A stretch of DNA of 42,500 bases from Anaeromyces robustus (GCA_002104895.1 MCFG01000481.1:1-42500), one strand, 5' to 3'. Counted from the first letter of the stretch, positions 14,465-26,757 are shown. Program-made: numbers and translations. The notes: a model not told the origin generated them from the letters alone.

Positions 14465-14529
14465 AATTAATATATATTATAATATATTATAAATGATATA
14501 ATATATAATTAAGAAAAATAAAATTAAAA

Positions 14530-14531
<2 letters not shown>

Positions 14532-14564
<33 letters not shown>
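14532..14564. repeat. Poly-A run of 33
   Basis: Uninterrupted A homopolymer 67 bases after the stop of the CAF120-like gene, in or next to its 3' UTR. Confidence 0.85.
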
Positions 14565-14569
<5 letters not shown>

Positions 14570-14938
14570 AATTAAAATTTTTAAGTTAAAATAAAAATCA
14601 ATAATAGCATAATAAATAATAACAATACAAAAGTAAAAGATCAAAAAAAAAAAAAAAAAAAAATAAAATAAAACTAAAAAAAAAAAAAAATTAAAATAAA
14701 ACTAAAAAAAAAATAATAACAAAATAGTTAAAAAAATATAATCAGATATTATCTAATTTTTTTTATTAAATTAAATAAAATAATAAAAATAAAAAATATA
14801 AAATTATAAAAATAAAATTTATGAGTTAAAACAATCAAAAATTAAAAAATCAAAAAAACCAAACAAGTATTAAAAAAAAAAAAAGAATACCAATTATTAT
14901 AATATTAATAAATTATATAATAAATTATATAATAATGA

Positions 14939-14969
<31 letters not shown>

Positions 14970-16647
14970 TTAAAAATAAAAAATAAAAAATAAAAAATGA
15001 AATAAATAAATAAATAAATAAATAAAAAACATAGATATATAATAAAATAAATAATTAAAATAAATATTAATAATAAAATAATAAATATAATAAAAATAAG
15101 ATATATAATTGATTATATATATTAATAAATTATTAATATTATTACTTTATATAATTTTGTATATACTTTTATATGTAGTTTTACAGTTATTATTTTTTTT
15201 ATTTAGTCTTAATACATAAATTTTATATTTATTATTATTTTTTTTTTCTTATTTTATTAAAATCGAAATAATTAGTATATATAATTCATGTTGTTTATTT
15301 TTAAAATTATCATATCATAGATATTATAATTTTTTTTTTAATAATATTCATAAAATAATAATAAATTTTATTATTATTTTTATTATTAAGAATAATTATA
15401 TCAACAATAATAACATAATAATTAATAATAAAAAAATAAAAATATATATTATTTTATTGTATTATAAATAAAAATTTAATAATTTTATTTATTCCATATA
15501 TTTTAGATATTATACGTATATAAAAAGGAGATATTTAAAATAATTGTTAAGTATAAAGATACTTTACATATTATCTAACATTTTATTTGGTAATGTTTTT
15601 TATTTTATCCAATAAAATAATTAAAATGTTTATTTAATTGGGTAATAAATGATTAAAATTTTAAAAATATTATGAATAAATATATAAACAATAACAAAAT
15701 GGAAAAAAAAAAAGATTTTTTTTTAATATATAAACTTTTAGTGGATAAAAATGTGGCATATTTGATAATATTTAATCTAAATTAAAAAAAATCTTTTATA
15801 ATTACTATAATTATTAATAAATCATATATTAAATTTAATATTGTAAAAATCAAATAAAAAAAATTTTACATTATAATTTGTAGATGATAACTGTTTTTTC
15901 ATTGTTTTTAAATGAGAATATTATTAATGAAAATTTGAATTATTATTTATCAAGTATTTCACTTATTTATTGTAATAATTATAATAAAAAATAAAATGAT
16001 AACTTTATTATTGTGATAATTTATTAATATATAAAAAAAGAATTCATATATAATATTAAAATGTGCTATATATACAATTCTTATTAATATTATATAATAT
16101 AGATTAAAGCTTGTTTTGTTTTATTATAAATATTATATAGTATCTTTAGCATAAATTATGTAACTATTACTTAAATAATGATGTTAATAATAATGAAAAA
16201 AAATATAATAAAAATAAAAAATCATTCTATAAATTGATATAAAAAGTTTAATAATAATAAAGTAATAAAAAGTTTTGATATTGTTTATTATTAAAACTTT
16301 CTATGAATAATATACAAATTTTAAAATAAAAAAAGGTTAACTAATAAAAACATTATGTATAGAAGACATAATTCATTTTTATTTCTTATTTTATGATATA
16401 ATAGTTAAATTGTTGCCGTTTAATAATATAATAATTTAAAAGATGAAAAAAAAAAAAAAATAATATTCATTCATATATAATAATACTATATTTAATATTA
16501 TTTCAGTAATATCCAATTAGATTTCATTATAATATAGTTTTAATATAGTTATTATTGTTACACAATGTTTGTTTATTTTTTAATTTTAATTTATTATTTT
16601 TACTATTTCTCCTTTTTTTCTTCATTTTTTATTGGATAAAAAAAGTT

Positions 16648-16819
<172 letters not shown>

Positions 16820-16918
16820 ATCTACTACTAATAAAACATATATAAATGTCGAAATTTTCAATAAAAAAAAAAGCATAGAATACAATATAAAAAAAAAATA
16901 GTATATAATAATATAAAA

Positions 16919-17959
16919 ATGAAATCTTTAAATTTAATAAATATTATTCTTTTCTTCATTACTTTAGTAGCTGGTAATGCTATTAATAATACCGAATATT
17001 ATGAACCACAGTTACAAAAACAGTAAATATTGTATTAAAATATATAATATTTTTGTTAACTATAATTATTAATTAAATTATTTATAATACTAATATTTAT
17101 ATATATTTATATATTAAAAAATTCCAGAACTATAAGTTATACTAGTTATGCTGATCTTGATGTGTATTATGACGCTTCTCAATTAGAAAATAAAAGACCA
17201 GTTATTGTTTATGTTCATGGTGGTGGTTGGTGTGAAGGTAGTAAAGATAAAGAAAATTATATGGGTACCTTCTTCCAAAATCAAGGATATGTTTCTGTTC
17301 TTTTAGATTACAGACTTTATCCACAAACTGAAGAAATTGATGATATGGTTCACGATATTTATACTGCTCTTAGATGGGTTAATGAAAATGTTGATAAATA
17401 TGGTGGTGATGCTGAACAAATAACCCTTATAGGTCACTCTGCTGGTGCTCATTTAGCCACTTTAACTACTGTAAAATCTGCTCTTGGTATGGAAGTTAAT
17501 GGTGAAATTCTTCAACCATTCCACTTTAAACATTTAATTCCATTGAATGGTCGTCATAGTATTGATGAAGGTGAAACTCTTTTAGCTGGTATTGATCAAT
17601 TATATCAATTAAGTCATATTCCAGGACTAGATTTTCTTGCTTTATATGCTGAAGCTAGAGAACATCTTCTAGTTGGTAAGAGTGGATATGATCAAGTTAA
17701 AATTTTAAAAGGATATCCAGATAAATCAATTAACTTCCTTGGTGCCGAAAAATTTACTTTTGTTGAATGTGATGAAGATACAGTTGATCCAATGGGTTTA
17801 TCTGATCCAATGATTGAACAAATTGATCGTGTTGTCATTTCTCCTGTTATTGATCACAAAATCTACCATGGTGATCATCAATATATGCTTAATGGTGTAA
17901 TGAACAATGATCCAAACATTGAAGCTGAACTTCTTGAAATTGTTCAATCTGTATATTAA
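16919..17959 (+). CDS. Secreted alpha/beta-hydrolase (esterase-like), copy 1, two exons
   Basis: Exons 16919-17022 and 17128-17959; 311 residues. Exon 1 is a signal peptide (hydrophobic IINIILFFITLVAG-type core, likely cut near NA-IN) and a short spacer. Exon 2 is the whole catalytic domain: the oxyanion-hole motif HGGGW, nucleophile motif GHSAGAH (Ser139), candidate acid in CDEDTVDP, and terminal HGDHQYML with His282/His285. The HGGGW plus GxSxG order is that of the acetyl-esterase/arylformamidase/carboxylesterase group of alpha/beta-hydrolases. Substrate cannot be read from sequence; deacetylation or feruloyl removal from plant polysaccharide is an inference from secretion and from the CE2 genes nearby. 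The AG acceptor is TTCCAG at 17122-17127 and the intron is phase 2, as in the two sister genes. Confidence 0.82.
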
Positions 17960-19264
17960 ATTTATTAAAATATATATAATATTAGTTTTTTTTTTTTTTC
18001 ATTTTAAATGCAGTTTTTTTAATTAATTAAATATATTTTTCATGTAAGAAAAAATATAAGAGAAGTATATATTTTTATTAAAGAATTTTACATAAAGATA
18101 AATATTAAGTAACTTATTTTAATTTAAATCATTGTATAAAAATTTCATAAAATTTAATAAAATATATTTATTATTACAAAAAAAATATTTTTATTGATTT
18201 ATTGTATTAATAACTATATTCATTTTCCAGTATCTACAATTATTGAAACATATATATTATAATGTTAAAAATAATATTTATAATTGAATTAAAAAATTTT
18301 TCTTATATTTCGTTTATCATATTATTATCATAGCAATTTTTTTTATTTATTTTATTTAATACTTCATATTTAATAATTTATATTTTATTTGAAAGTTTTA
18401 TATATATTTTAATTATTGAATTAAATTATATATACACCTTTTTTATTATTGATTTTTATTAAAAAAAATTTGATATAATTATTATTATTATTATTATTGT
18501 ATTTATTTCTTCCTATATAATTAAATAGAGTATTTTATTTAATTAATAGTATTGAAAAATTTTACCACTTAAAATATTTATTAACAATTAATATTAAAAA
18601 GAGAAAGAAAATCAGATAGATTTATAACTAATAATATTTTAAAAATTTTATATGAAATAATTATAAATCATTGATATAAATATATAAAATATTTTAATGA
18701 TATTTACTTTCAGCAATAATACAAATTTATTATATTCAAAAATTTAAAAAAATATAATGGAAAATATACTATTTCAATTCTAACTTAATTCAATTTTATT
18801 TAAAAGAATTAATTGTTAAAAGTGAAAAAAATAATTGAGAATATTATTTATTACTAAAATATAAATTTTTGTTAAATAAAATATTATTTAAAAAAATTTA
18901 TTCTTTAAATATTTAAACAAATTAATACAAACATATAATAAAAAAAACTATTCATATATAAAAAAAAATAAAAAAAAAAAATAAAATAAAATAAAATAAA
19001 AATAATTTTTATAATTAATTTTATTTTATTTGTATTTTCCATGTCGCATAAGTATTTGATATTTTTTTTTCTCCCATCAAACACTAATTTTTTTTATTAA
19101 TTTGGTTTAATCCAATATATTTTTATTAAAAATAATAAAGTTTAAAAAGTAAAATAATATAATAATATATAAATATATTGTTTCAAAAGTGAAGATAAAA
19201 AATATTATTAAAAGGTTTTTGTTTTTTAGAATAAAAAAAGAAACAATATAAACACAAAAATAAA
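17960..19264. other. Intergenic between hydrolase copies 1 and 2
   Basis: A+T-rich sequence with short homopolymers, (AAAAT)n near 18970-19000, and a CCAAT pentamer at 19112-19116 about 150 bases before the next start. No coding sequence or RNA gene was recognised. Confidence 0.6.
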
Positions 19265-21346
19265 ATGAAAAGATTGGTTTTAAATATTTTTATCATTTTT
19301 TTGGCTTTATTAGCCTCTAATATAGTTGATGCAGTAAAAGAATGTAAAATACGTGAACCAGAATTAGTTAAAGAGTAAATATCTTAAATATAATATTTCC
19401 TTTTTTTTTTTTTCTCCTTATTTTCTAAATATTTATGAATATTATTTTTATTATATTAATAATATATTATATGGCAAAATTAATATTTATATAATTATAA
19501 TAAATTCAAAAACATAAAAAAAAAAAAAAATAAAAACAATAGTACAATTAAATATTCCGATCATGGAGATCTTGATGTTTATTATGATAAATCCTTATTA
19601 AAAAGGAAAAGACCAGTTATCATTCATGTTCATGGTGGTGGTTGGTGTGAAGGTAGTAAGGATAAAGAAGGTTATATGGGTTCATTTTTCCAAGAGACTG
19701 GATATGTTTCTGTACTTTTAAATTATAGACTTTATCCAGAAACTGAAAATATTGATGATATGGTTGAAGATATTTATACTGGTCTTAAATGGGTTAAAAA
19801 AAATATTCGTAAATATGGTGGTGATGTTAATAAAATGACTCTTATGGGTCATTCCGCTGGTGCTCATTTAGCTACTTTAACTAATGTTAAAGCAGCTCTT
19901 AAAATGACTGTTAATGATAAAAAATTAAAGCCGTTCCATTTTAAACATTTAATTTCATTAAATGGTCGTCATAGTATTGATGAAGGTGAGGCTCTTCAAG
20001 CTGGTATTGATCAATTATATCAATTAAGTAGTGTTCCAGGACTTAGTTTCCTTGCTTTATATGCTGAAGCTAGAGAACATCTCTTAATTGGTAAGAGTGG
20101 ATTTGATCAAGTAAAAATTTTAAAAAATTATAAAGATAAATCTATTAATTTCCTTGGTGCTGAAAGATATACCTTTGTTGAATGTGATGAAGATACAGTT
20201 GATCCAATGGGATTAGCTGATCCAATGATTGAACAAATTAAACGTACTGTTAAAGATGTTATTATTGATCATAAGATTTTCCATGGTGATCATCAATACA
20301 TGCTTGATGGTGTTATGAATAATGATGAAAAAAGAGAAAAAGAACTTCTTGAAATTATTGAACCAGAATTAGTTAAAAAGTAAGTATTTTTAAATACTTT
20401 TTTTTTATTTTATTTGTTATTTATATGATATTATTAAAAAATTATTTATTTTTTTAATTATATAAATTTTTTAAATAATTATAATATATTAAAAATAATA
20501 TAAATAAATAATAGTACAGTTAAATACTCAAAGCATGGAGATCTTGATATTTATTATGATAATACTTTATTAAAAAAGAAAAGACCAGTTATTATTCATG
20601 TTCATGGTGGTGGTTGGTGTGAAGGTAGTAAGGATAAAGAAGCTTATATGGGTTCATTTTTCCAAAAGAAAGGATATATTTCTGTACTTTTAAATTATAG
20701 ACTTTATCCAGAAACTGAAAATATTGATGATATGGTTGAAGATATTTATACTGCACTTAAATGGATTAAAACCAATATTAGTTTATACGGTGGTGATTCA
20801 GACCAAATGACTCTTATGGGTCATTCTGCTGGTGCTCATTTAGCTACTTTAACTAATGTTAAAGCAGCTCTTAAAATGACTGTTAATGATAAAAAATTAA
20901 AGCCGTTCCATTTTAAACATTTAATTTCATTAAATGGACGTCATAGTATTGATGAAGGTGAGGCTCTTCAAGCTGATATTGATCAATTATACCAATTAAG
21001 TCACATTCCAGGACTTAGTTTCCTTGCTTTATATGCTGAAGCTAGAGAACATCTCTTAATTGGTAAGAGTGGATTTGATCAAGTAAAAATTTTAAAAAAT
21101 TATGAAGATGAATCTATTAAATCTCTTGGTGCTGAAAAATACACATTTGTTGAATGTGATGAAGATACAGTTGATCCAATGGGATTAGCTGATCCAATGA
21201 TTGAACAAATTAAACGTACTGTTAGAAAAGTTACAGTTGATCATAAGATTTTCCATGGTGATCACCAATATATGCTTGATGGTGTTATGAATAATGATGA
21301 AAAAAGAGAAAATGAACTTCTTGAAATTGTTGAATCTGTTTATTAA
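19265..21346 (+). CDS. Two-domain secreted alpha/beta-hydrolase, copies 2A and 2B, three exons
   Basis: Exons 19265-19374 (signal peptide and EPELVK spacer), 19543-20379 (domain A) and 20515-21346 (domain B); 592 residues if all are joined. Each domain has HGGGW, GHSAGAH (Ser141 and Ser420), CDEDTVDP and HGDHQYML, so both active sites look intact. Domain A ends EIIEPELVK instead of the usual EIVESVY; that end reproduces the EPELVK end of a signal-peptide exon, including 18 identical bases. Domain B has no signal exon of its own. The intron between them (20380-20514) uses the same phase and equivalent donor and acceptor as the ordinary first intron. Unspliced, TAA at 20381-20383 ends the protein after domain A. 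The simplest reading is an unequal crossover that fused two neighbouring genes. Confidence 0.78.
20380..20514 (+). other. Intron joining the two hydrolase domains; donor overlaps a stop codon
   Basis: The donor is GTAAGT at 20380-20385; its bases 20381-20383 are also an in-frame TAA. The acceptor is AATAG at 20510-20514. Splicing gives VKN-TVKYSKHGDLD, the same junction as VKD-TIKYSDHGDLD in exon 1/2 of the same gene. Retention gives a 315-residue single-domain protein ending EPELVKK. Confidence 0.7.
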
Positions 21347-22120
21347 TTCATATTAATAAATTAATTAGTTTTTATTAATGATTTTTTTTATTATTTTTTT
21401 AATAGAATAAATATTAAATTTAATATGTGTTACATTAAAATATAACAATATCAAAAATTATTACATTAAAAATATATATATATATACTAAAAATAAGATT
21501 TTATTTTAATTCTAATTTACAAATATTATAAGATTTGAATATTGTAATTAATAGAATAAATTATTAGAAATATACTATAAAAATATTTAATTTTTAAATA
21601 TCAGCATATATATCTGTTTTTCTATTTAATAAGTATTGATATTATTGATAGGATTAAATGATATTTATTATAATATTTCTTTTTTAAAATACATTTTAAA
21701 AATATGCATTAAAAATAATGAAACCTTAATAATATTTACCTTTTACATATAATTCTCTATATTTATTGTGTTTATATAAAATTATTAGAATTAAAATATT
21801 TAACTTTTCTTAATATTAATATATTTTTGGATGCATTAATATACTAAAAATTAATTACTAACGGTTTTTATTATTAATATTAATGGTTTTAATTTGCTTA
21901 ACTCTTTTTTAATATCAGTTTTTTATTGGATAAATTATTGATATTAAATAAATTATAATAATTTAATAATTTAATTTATCCTAAATGTTTAGATGTTTAT
22001 ATATTAATTTTTTTAAAATTAAATATCACATTTTTTTTTATTTTATAAAGAATGGGGAAAAAGTATATAAAGACAATATATTCATTAAAATAAAGAATCA
22101 AAAATATAAAAAAAAAAAAA
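21347..22120. other. Intergenic between hydrolase copies 2 and 3
   Basis: A+T-rich filler. ATTGGATAAA at 21925-21934 lies about 190 bases before the next start, at a position comparable to the copy in front of the first hydrolase gene. An apparent short frame from 21985 runs out of phase across the start of the next gene and is not coding. Confidence 0.6.
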
Positions 22121-23184
22121 ATGAAATCGTTACAGTTATTAAGTATTTTCACTATATTTTTGGCTTTAATTGCCTTTAATGTTGAGGCAAAGAAAAAAGA
22201 AGTCGAACCAGAATTAGTTAAAGAGTATTTATTTTCTTTTATTTATTTTAATAATATACATATTAAAATAAATATTTTATATTCAAATTATAATTAATAT
22301 AACTAATCATATAATTATATTTAAACTATTATTAATATATATATTTATAAAGAACTATTCAATATTCAGATTATGGTGATCTTGATGTTTATTATGATAA
22401 ATCCTTATTAAATAAAAAAAGACCAGTTATTATTCATGTTCATGGTGGTGGTTGGTGTGAAGGTAGTAAGGATAATGAAGCTTATATGGGTTCATTCTTC
22501 CAAGAAATAGGATATGTTTCTGTTCTTTTAAATTACAGACTTTATCCAGAAACCGAAAGTATTGATGATATGGTTGAAGATATTTACACTGCTCTTAAAT
22601 GGGTTAATAAAAACATTTATAAATATGGTGGTAATAAAAACCAAATGACTCTTATGGGTCATTCCGCTGGTGGACATTTAGCTACTTTAACTAATGTTAA
22701 GGCTGCTCTTAAAATGACGGTTAATGGTAAAAAACTTAAGCCATTACATTTTAAACATTTAATTTCGTTAAATGGACGTCATAGTATTGATGAAGGTGAG
22801 GCTCTTCAAGCTGGTATTGATCAATTATACCAATTAAGTCACATTCCAGGACTTAGTTTCCTTGCTTTATATGCTGAAGCTAGAGAACATCTCTTAATTG
22901 GTAAGAGTGGATATGATCAAGTAAAAATTTTAAAAGAATATGATGATAAATCAATTAATACTCTTGGTGCTGAAAAATATACCTTTGTTGAATGTGATGA
23001 AGATACAGTTGATCCAATGGGATTAGCTGATCCAATGATTGAACAAGTTAATCGTACTGTTAGAAAAGTTACAGTTGATCACAAGATTTTCCATGGTGAT
23101 CACCAATATATGCTTAATGGTGTATTAAACAAGGATCCAACCATTGAAGCTGAACTTCTTGAAATTGTTGAATCTGTTTATTAA
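22121..23184 (+). CDS. Secreted alpha/beta-hydrolase, copy 3, two exons
   Basis: Exons 22121-22224 and 22353-23184; 311 residues. Exon 1 encodes a signal peptide (SIFTIFLALIAFNVEA) and the same EPELVKE end as the two-domain gene. Exon 2 carries HGGGW, GHSAGGH with Ser139 (Gly replaces the Ala found in the three other domains), CDEDTVDP and HGDHQYML. It is closer to domains 2A/2B than to copy 1, for example in the KMTVN-KKLKP and DQVKILK stretches. The start ATG follows a run of A, as in the other genes here. Function as for copy 1: a secreted serine esterase of unknown substrate. Confidence 0.82.
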
Positions 23185-23957
23185 TTAGTTTAATTATCAA
23201 TTCAATTCTTATATAATATTATATAATTAAATTAATTATTATTAATTTATATAATAAAATTAATAATTATAAATATTTGTTAAGAAGAAAAAAAAAAGAT
23301 ATTATTATAAAAATGTATTAAAGCATTTATTATTATAAACTGAAAAATTAAAAAAAAAAAAATTAAAATTAATAAATTTTAATTTTATATATAAAACAAA
23401 TATTATATTGTTAAAAATATATATATATATTATATTTTTTTTTATTGCTGATATGATATAAAAAATAAAATAGATAAAAACAGTTTTAATTGAAAATTTA
23501 GAATTAAAAATAATATGTATATAAAAGAAAAAGTATTTAAATCATTTTTTTATGACCATTAACCACAAGTTAAATTATTTAAAGTTTTATATAATTAAAA
23601 AATTAAAAATACAAAAAAATAATTATTCATATATATTTAATTTATAATTTAATAAAATATAATTACTATAGTTGATTGAATTATTGTTAGTTTAATTTAA
23701 TTAATATTTTTTATCAAATTAATAAAAAAAAAAAGTATATATATGGATAGTTAACATGATAATAAAATAGATTAAAAATAATAAATAGATAATTATATAT
23801 ATACAATTACATAGTTGAAATATATAATAGATAAATAATAAATATTTTTCTTTATTTATTTAAATAAAATAGAATAAAATAAATATTATTCTATGAAATA
23901 TAATTATTTATTTATTTATTTATTATTTTTAGTTATAAATGCATAATTATAAACAAA
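23185..23957. other. Intergenic before the small gene
   Basis: A+T-rich filler with poly-A/T runs. A nine-codon upstream frame at 23939-23965 overlaps the start of the next gene. No other structure was seen. Confidence 0.6.
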
Positions 23958-23965
23958 ATGGTTGA
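23939..23965 (+). promoter_or_regulatory. Short upstream ORF overlapping the start of the small gene
   Basis: ATG at 23939 opens eight codons and stops at TGA 23963-23965, overlapping the main ATG (23958-23960) in another frame. If the leader includes it, scanning ribosomes would meet this ATG first and translation of the main frame would be reduced. Whether the transcript starts upstream is unknown. Confidence 0.4.
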
Positions 23966-24353
23966 CAATATTCAACAACAAATAGACTCAACAGATTATT
24001 GGGATGCCAAAGTTTTAGATTTTAATTGTTCTTTTTTCGGAGATGAAGTTTACCTTTATGTAGAAAATGATGAAAATACTAGTTGGAAATTTTCTTTTTT
24101 AGTTTGTCATAGTGTAAATTATGAAACTGATGCTTCATGGAATAATTGGAGAACAACACTAAAATATGTTAAAGATATGAAAGGACCTCAATTAGGATAT
24201 TATTGTCAAGATATTTCAGTTAGTGAAAACAAAGAATTTGAAGGTTTTTATGATATATCTTTTAATATTTCTATTATGACAGGAAAAATAATATGTAAAG
24301 AGATAAAGATTGAAAAGATTTCTAATGATAAATTGAGTTTTTTTTGGAAATAA
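23958..24353 (+). CDS. Small intronless protein of unknown function, 131 residues
   Basis: A single open frame without signal peptide or membrane span, with codon composition like the genes beside it. The protein starts MVDNIQQQIDSTDYWDAKVL and is rich in alternating hydrophobic/aromatic residues (DEVYLYVEN, WKFSFLVCHSVNYE, QLGYYCQDISVSE, YDISFNISIMTGKIICKEI), as expected for a compact mostly beta fold. It has four Cys. The WDAKV plus acidic-beta pattern reminds me of small bacterial proteins encoded beside toxin or unknown genes, but I cannot name a family. Lack of introns and this resemblance make transfer from bacteria possible, not shown. It sits between the plus-strand hydrolases and the minus-strand CE2 genes. 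Confidence 0.65.
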   Translation: MVDNIQQQIDSTDYWDAKVLDFNCSFFGDEVYLYVENDENTSWKFSFLVCHSVNYETDASWNNWRTTLKYVKDMKGPQLGYYCQDISVSENKEFEGFYDISFNISIMTGKIICKEIKIEKISNDKLSFFWK

Positions 24354-24940
24354 TAATAATAATATATAAAATAAAAATTATGAATAGTAAATATTAATAA
24401 AATAAATAATATCATTAAATTTCATTTATTTTGTTAATAAGTTTTTACATATTTAAATTATGTTTTCAAAATCATATATTTTATTTAAGATTTGAAAAAA
24501 AAAAGACTAATTGTTAGTATAGTATAAATAAATATAATTTTATTCTTAAAATTTTTTTTTTTTATTACATTTCATAATAATATATTATTTTTAGTTATTC
24601 ATCTTTAACAAGATAGTAAAACAAAACCAGAAAAAATATTATATATATATTATCTTCTTATTAATAACAAATATAATAATATTTAATATAAAATAAAAAT
24701 TTTTTTATTTATTAATATTTATTAATATTTATAAATAAGTTTACTTTTTTATTATATATATCAATATCCTTTCAATTATTAAAAATTAATTATTTAATTA
24801 TTATCATTATCATTATCATTATTATAATTATATTATTATTGTATTGTCATTATTATTATTATTTGGCTTTTACTTTTTTATTTATTTATTTATTTATTTA
24901 TAAGTATTATAAACTTAAGTGGTATCATTTATTAATACTT
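24354..24940. other. Convergent intergenic region
   Basis: A+T-rich 3' flanks of the small gene and of the truncated CE2 gene, with short TTA and TTTA arrays near 24800-24900. Nothing else was recognised. Confidence 0.65.
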
Positions 24941-26116
24941 TCATTTTTCCGTAATATCAATATTTGGATTTGATTTCCAGCCGTAACGTTTTTCAATTTC
25001 TTCAATAAGTTCAATTGCAGCATCAACTTGTGATAGTGCATTTGGATGATCCATAATACCAATTCCATTTTTTTCAATATTTTGAATATTGAATTTGAAA
25101 ACATTAATTTTATTATCATTAGTTTCTTTACAATAAGTACTAACAACATTTTCAATTAATGGGAAAAAATCTTGTCCCATAACACCAATAGTACATAAAA
25201 TTTCTGAATTAGGATGAATAGATCTAACATGTTTAATAAATTTTTTATATTCATTTGAAAAGTTAATTTTTTCTATTTCTTTTGTTTTTTCATCATTAAT
25301 ATATCTGACATAAAGATCATCATTAGTACCAAGATTAATAACAATTAGATCTGGTATAAATTCACTAGCATCCCATTTAATATTTGCCATGACAATATTA
25401 GTAGCTTCAGGATGTTCTTCATTCCATTTTAATTCACCAAGTTTATCATAATGAGGTGGAACAAGAAAATCGGGATTTCTTATACCATTAAAACTAAAAC
25501 CTGAATAAATACCATAACCACTAAAACCAAATATACTATAATCAACATCAAATTTTTGAGCTACTTTATAGGCATAAGACTTTGTACCATCTTCAGTTCT
25601 AGTAGTAAATTCACCTTCAGTATCTAAAGCACCAAAAGCACATGTAATAGAATCACCAATAAATTCAATTTTTTTATTTTTAGCAGCAGTTGGTCTAATA
25701 GAATCAGAATCTGTTTTAATTTCATTTATATAAATAGAACCTTTATGACATTCAGAAACTTTCATTAAACGAATAACATGTTCAGCAATTTCATCAAATT
25801 CAATTTTTAATTCCATGATACTTTTAGTAGTAATAACATCAATATATTGCTTATCATCACCATAAACGAAAATATGTGCTGGATTTTCTTCACTTAAAGA
25901 ACCATAAATACTATCTGTTGAAATAACTATGATACAAATTTTACCAGTAAATTTAAATTCAATACTAGAATCAGTATGACTAACCCAAAGTGAACCATTT
26001 TGATACAGAGTTCTACCAAGAATCTTTACATTATCTTTAGTTGGCTTAAATGAATTAAGCTGTGGTTGTAATTTATTATTATCACTACAAGAATTATTTA
26101 ATTTATTACAGTCCAT
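24941..26116 (-). CDS. CE2-type SGNH esterase lacking signal peptide, N-terminally truncated
   Basis: 391 residues. Residues about 22-145 form the N-terminal beta-sandwich of CE2 enzymes (DNVKILGR, STDSIYGSL, HVIRLMKVSEC). Residues about 146-385 form the SGNH domain: GDSITCAFG (Ser156), GFSGYG, GTND from Gly263, and DHPNALS (His357). CE2 enzymes use a Ser-His pair to remove acetyl groups from hemicellulose sugars. Unlike its four sisters it has no secretion signal. Its first residues, MDCNKLNNSCSD, correspond to the last two cysteines of the six-Cys module of the genes at 27666 and 35311. Six more codons upstream (INYINI) still align with those genes before an in-frame TAA. So the N-terminus looks lost by decay; the protein is either intracellular, mis-targeted or on the way to a pseudogene. 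The catalytic core itself shows no break. Confidence 0.8.
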   Translation of the reverse strand: MDCNKLNNSCSDNNKLQPQLNSFKPTKDNVKILGRTLYQNGSLWVSHTDSSIEFKFTGKICIIVISTDSIYGSLSEENPAHIFVYGDDKQYIDVITTKSIMELKIEFDEIAEHVIRLMKVSECHKGSIYINEIKTDSDSIRPTAAKNKKIEFIGDSITCAFGALDTEGEFTTRTEDGTKSYAYKVAQKFDVDYSIFGFSGYGIYSGFSFNGIRNPDFLVPPHYDKLGELKWNEEHPEATNIVMANIKWDASEFIPDLIVINLGTNDDLYVRYINDEKTKEIEKINFSNEYKKFIKHVRSIHPNSEILCTIGVMGQDFFPLIENVVSTYCKETNDNKINVFKFNIQNIEKNGIGIMDHPNALSQVDAAIELIEEIEKRYGWKSNPNIDITEK

Positions 26117-26757
26117 AATGTTTATATAGTTAATTTAAAATTAACAAATTTTATTATTTGAATGTAAAATGAAGTAATATTTAAATATTTTATATATAAG
26201 GTATGAATTATTATTTATTTATTTATTTATTTATTTATTATTATCTAAATTATAAACATAAATAATTATTTATTAAATAATTCCTTTTACCTTTAATATT
26301 TTGAAAATTTATTTTTAACTATTTTTAATAAATTTATTTATAAAAAAAAAAAAAAAAAAAAAAGTAAATTCACATTCTTTTTAAATTAATTTTATTTCTT
26401 TCTTTATAACAAGTTATTATAAATTATCAAGAAAGCAATTTTTAAAATATTTAAAATTTTTCATTTAATTAATTAACTAATTCAATTGTACATTAGTTTT
26501 TTAAAATTTATATATAATACAATAATACAATAATATAGTATATTATAATATAAAATAATATATAAAATAAAATAAATTATTATTTATTTTTATACTATAT
26601 ACAGTTAGTTACACCAATTAAATTCTTCCATATATTATATATATTATGTAAATATATATGAAATACATAATATAATAAAAAATAATTCTATATAAATTAA
26701 AGTTTAAATTTTGAATAAAATTATTAAAACTATAAATAATTTCTCCAATATTAAAAT

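Noticed and set aside
20384-20647. A separate third single-domain hydrolase gene starting at the ATG near 20648
   Set aside because: That start would lose HGGGW and the first strands of the fold. The domain clearly begins at the AATAG acceptor at 20514, and no signal-peptide exon exists between 20384 and 20514.
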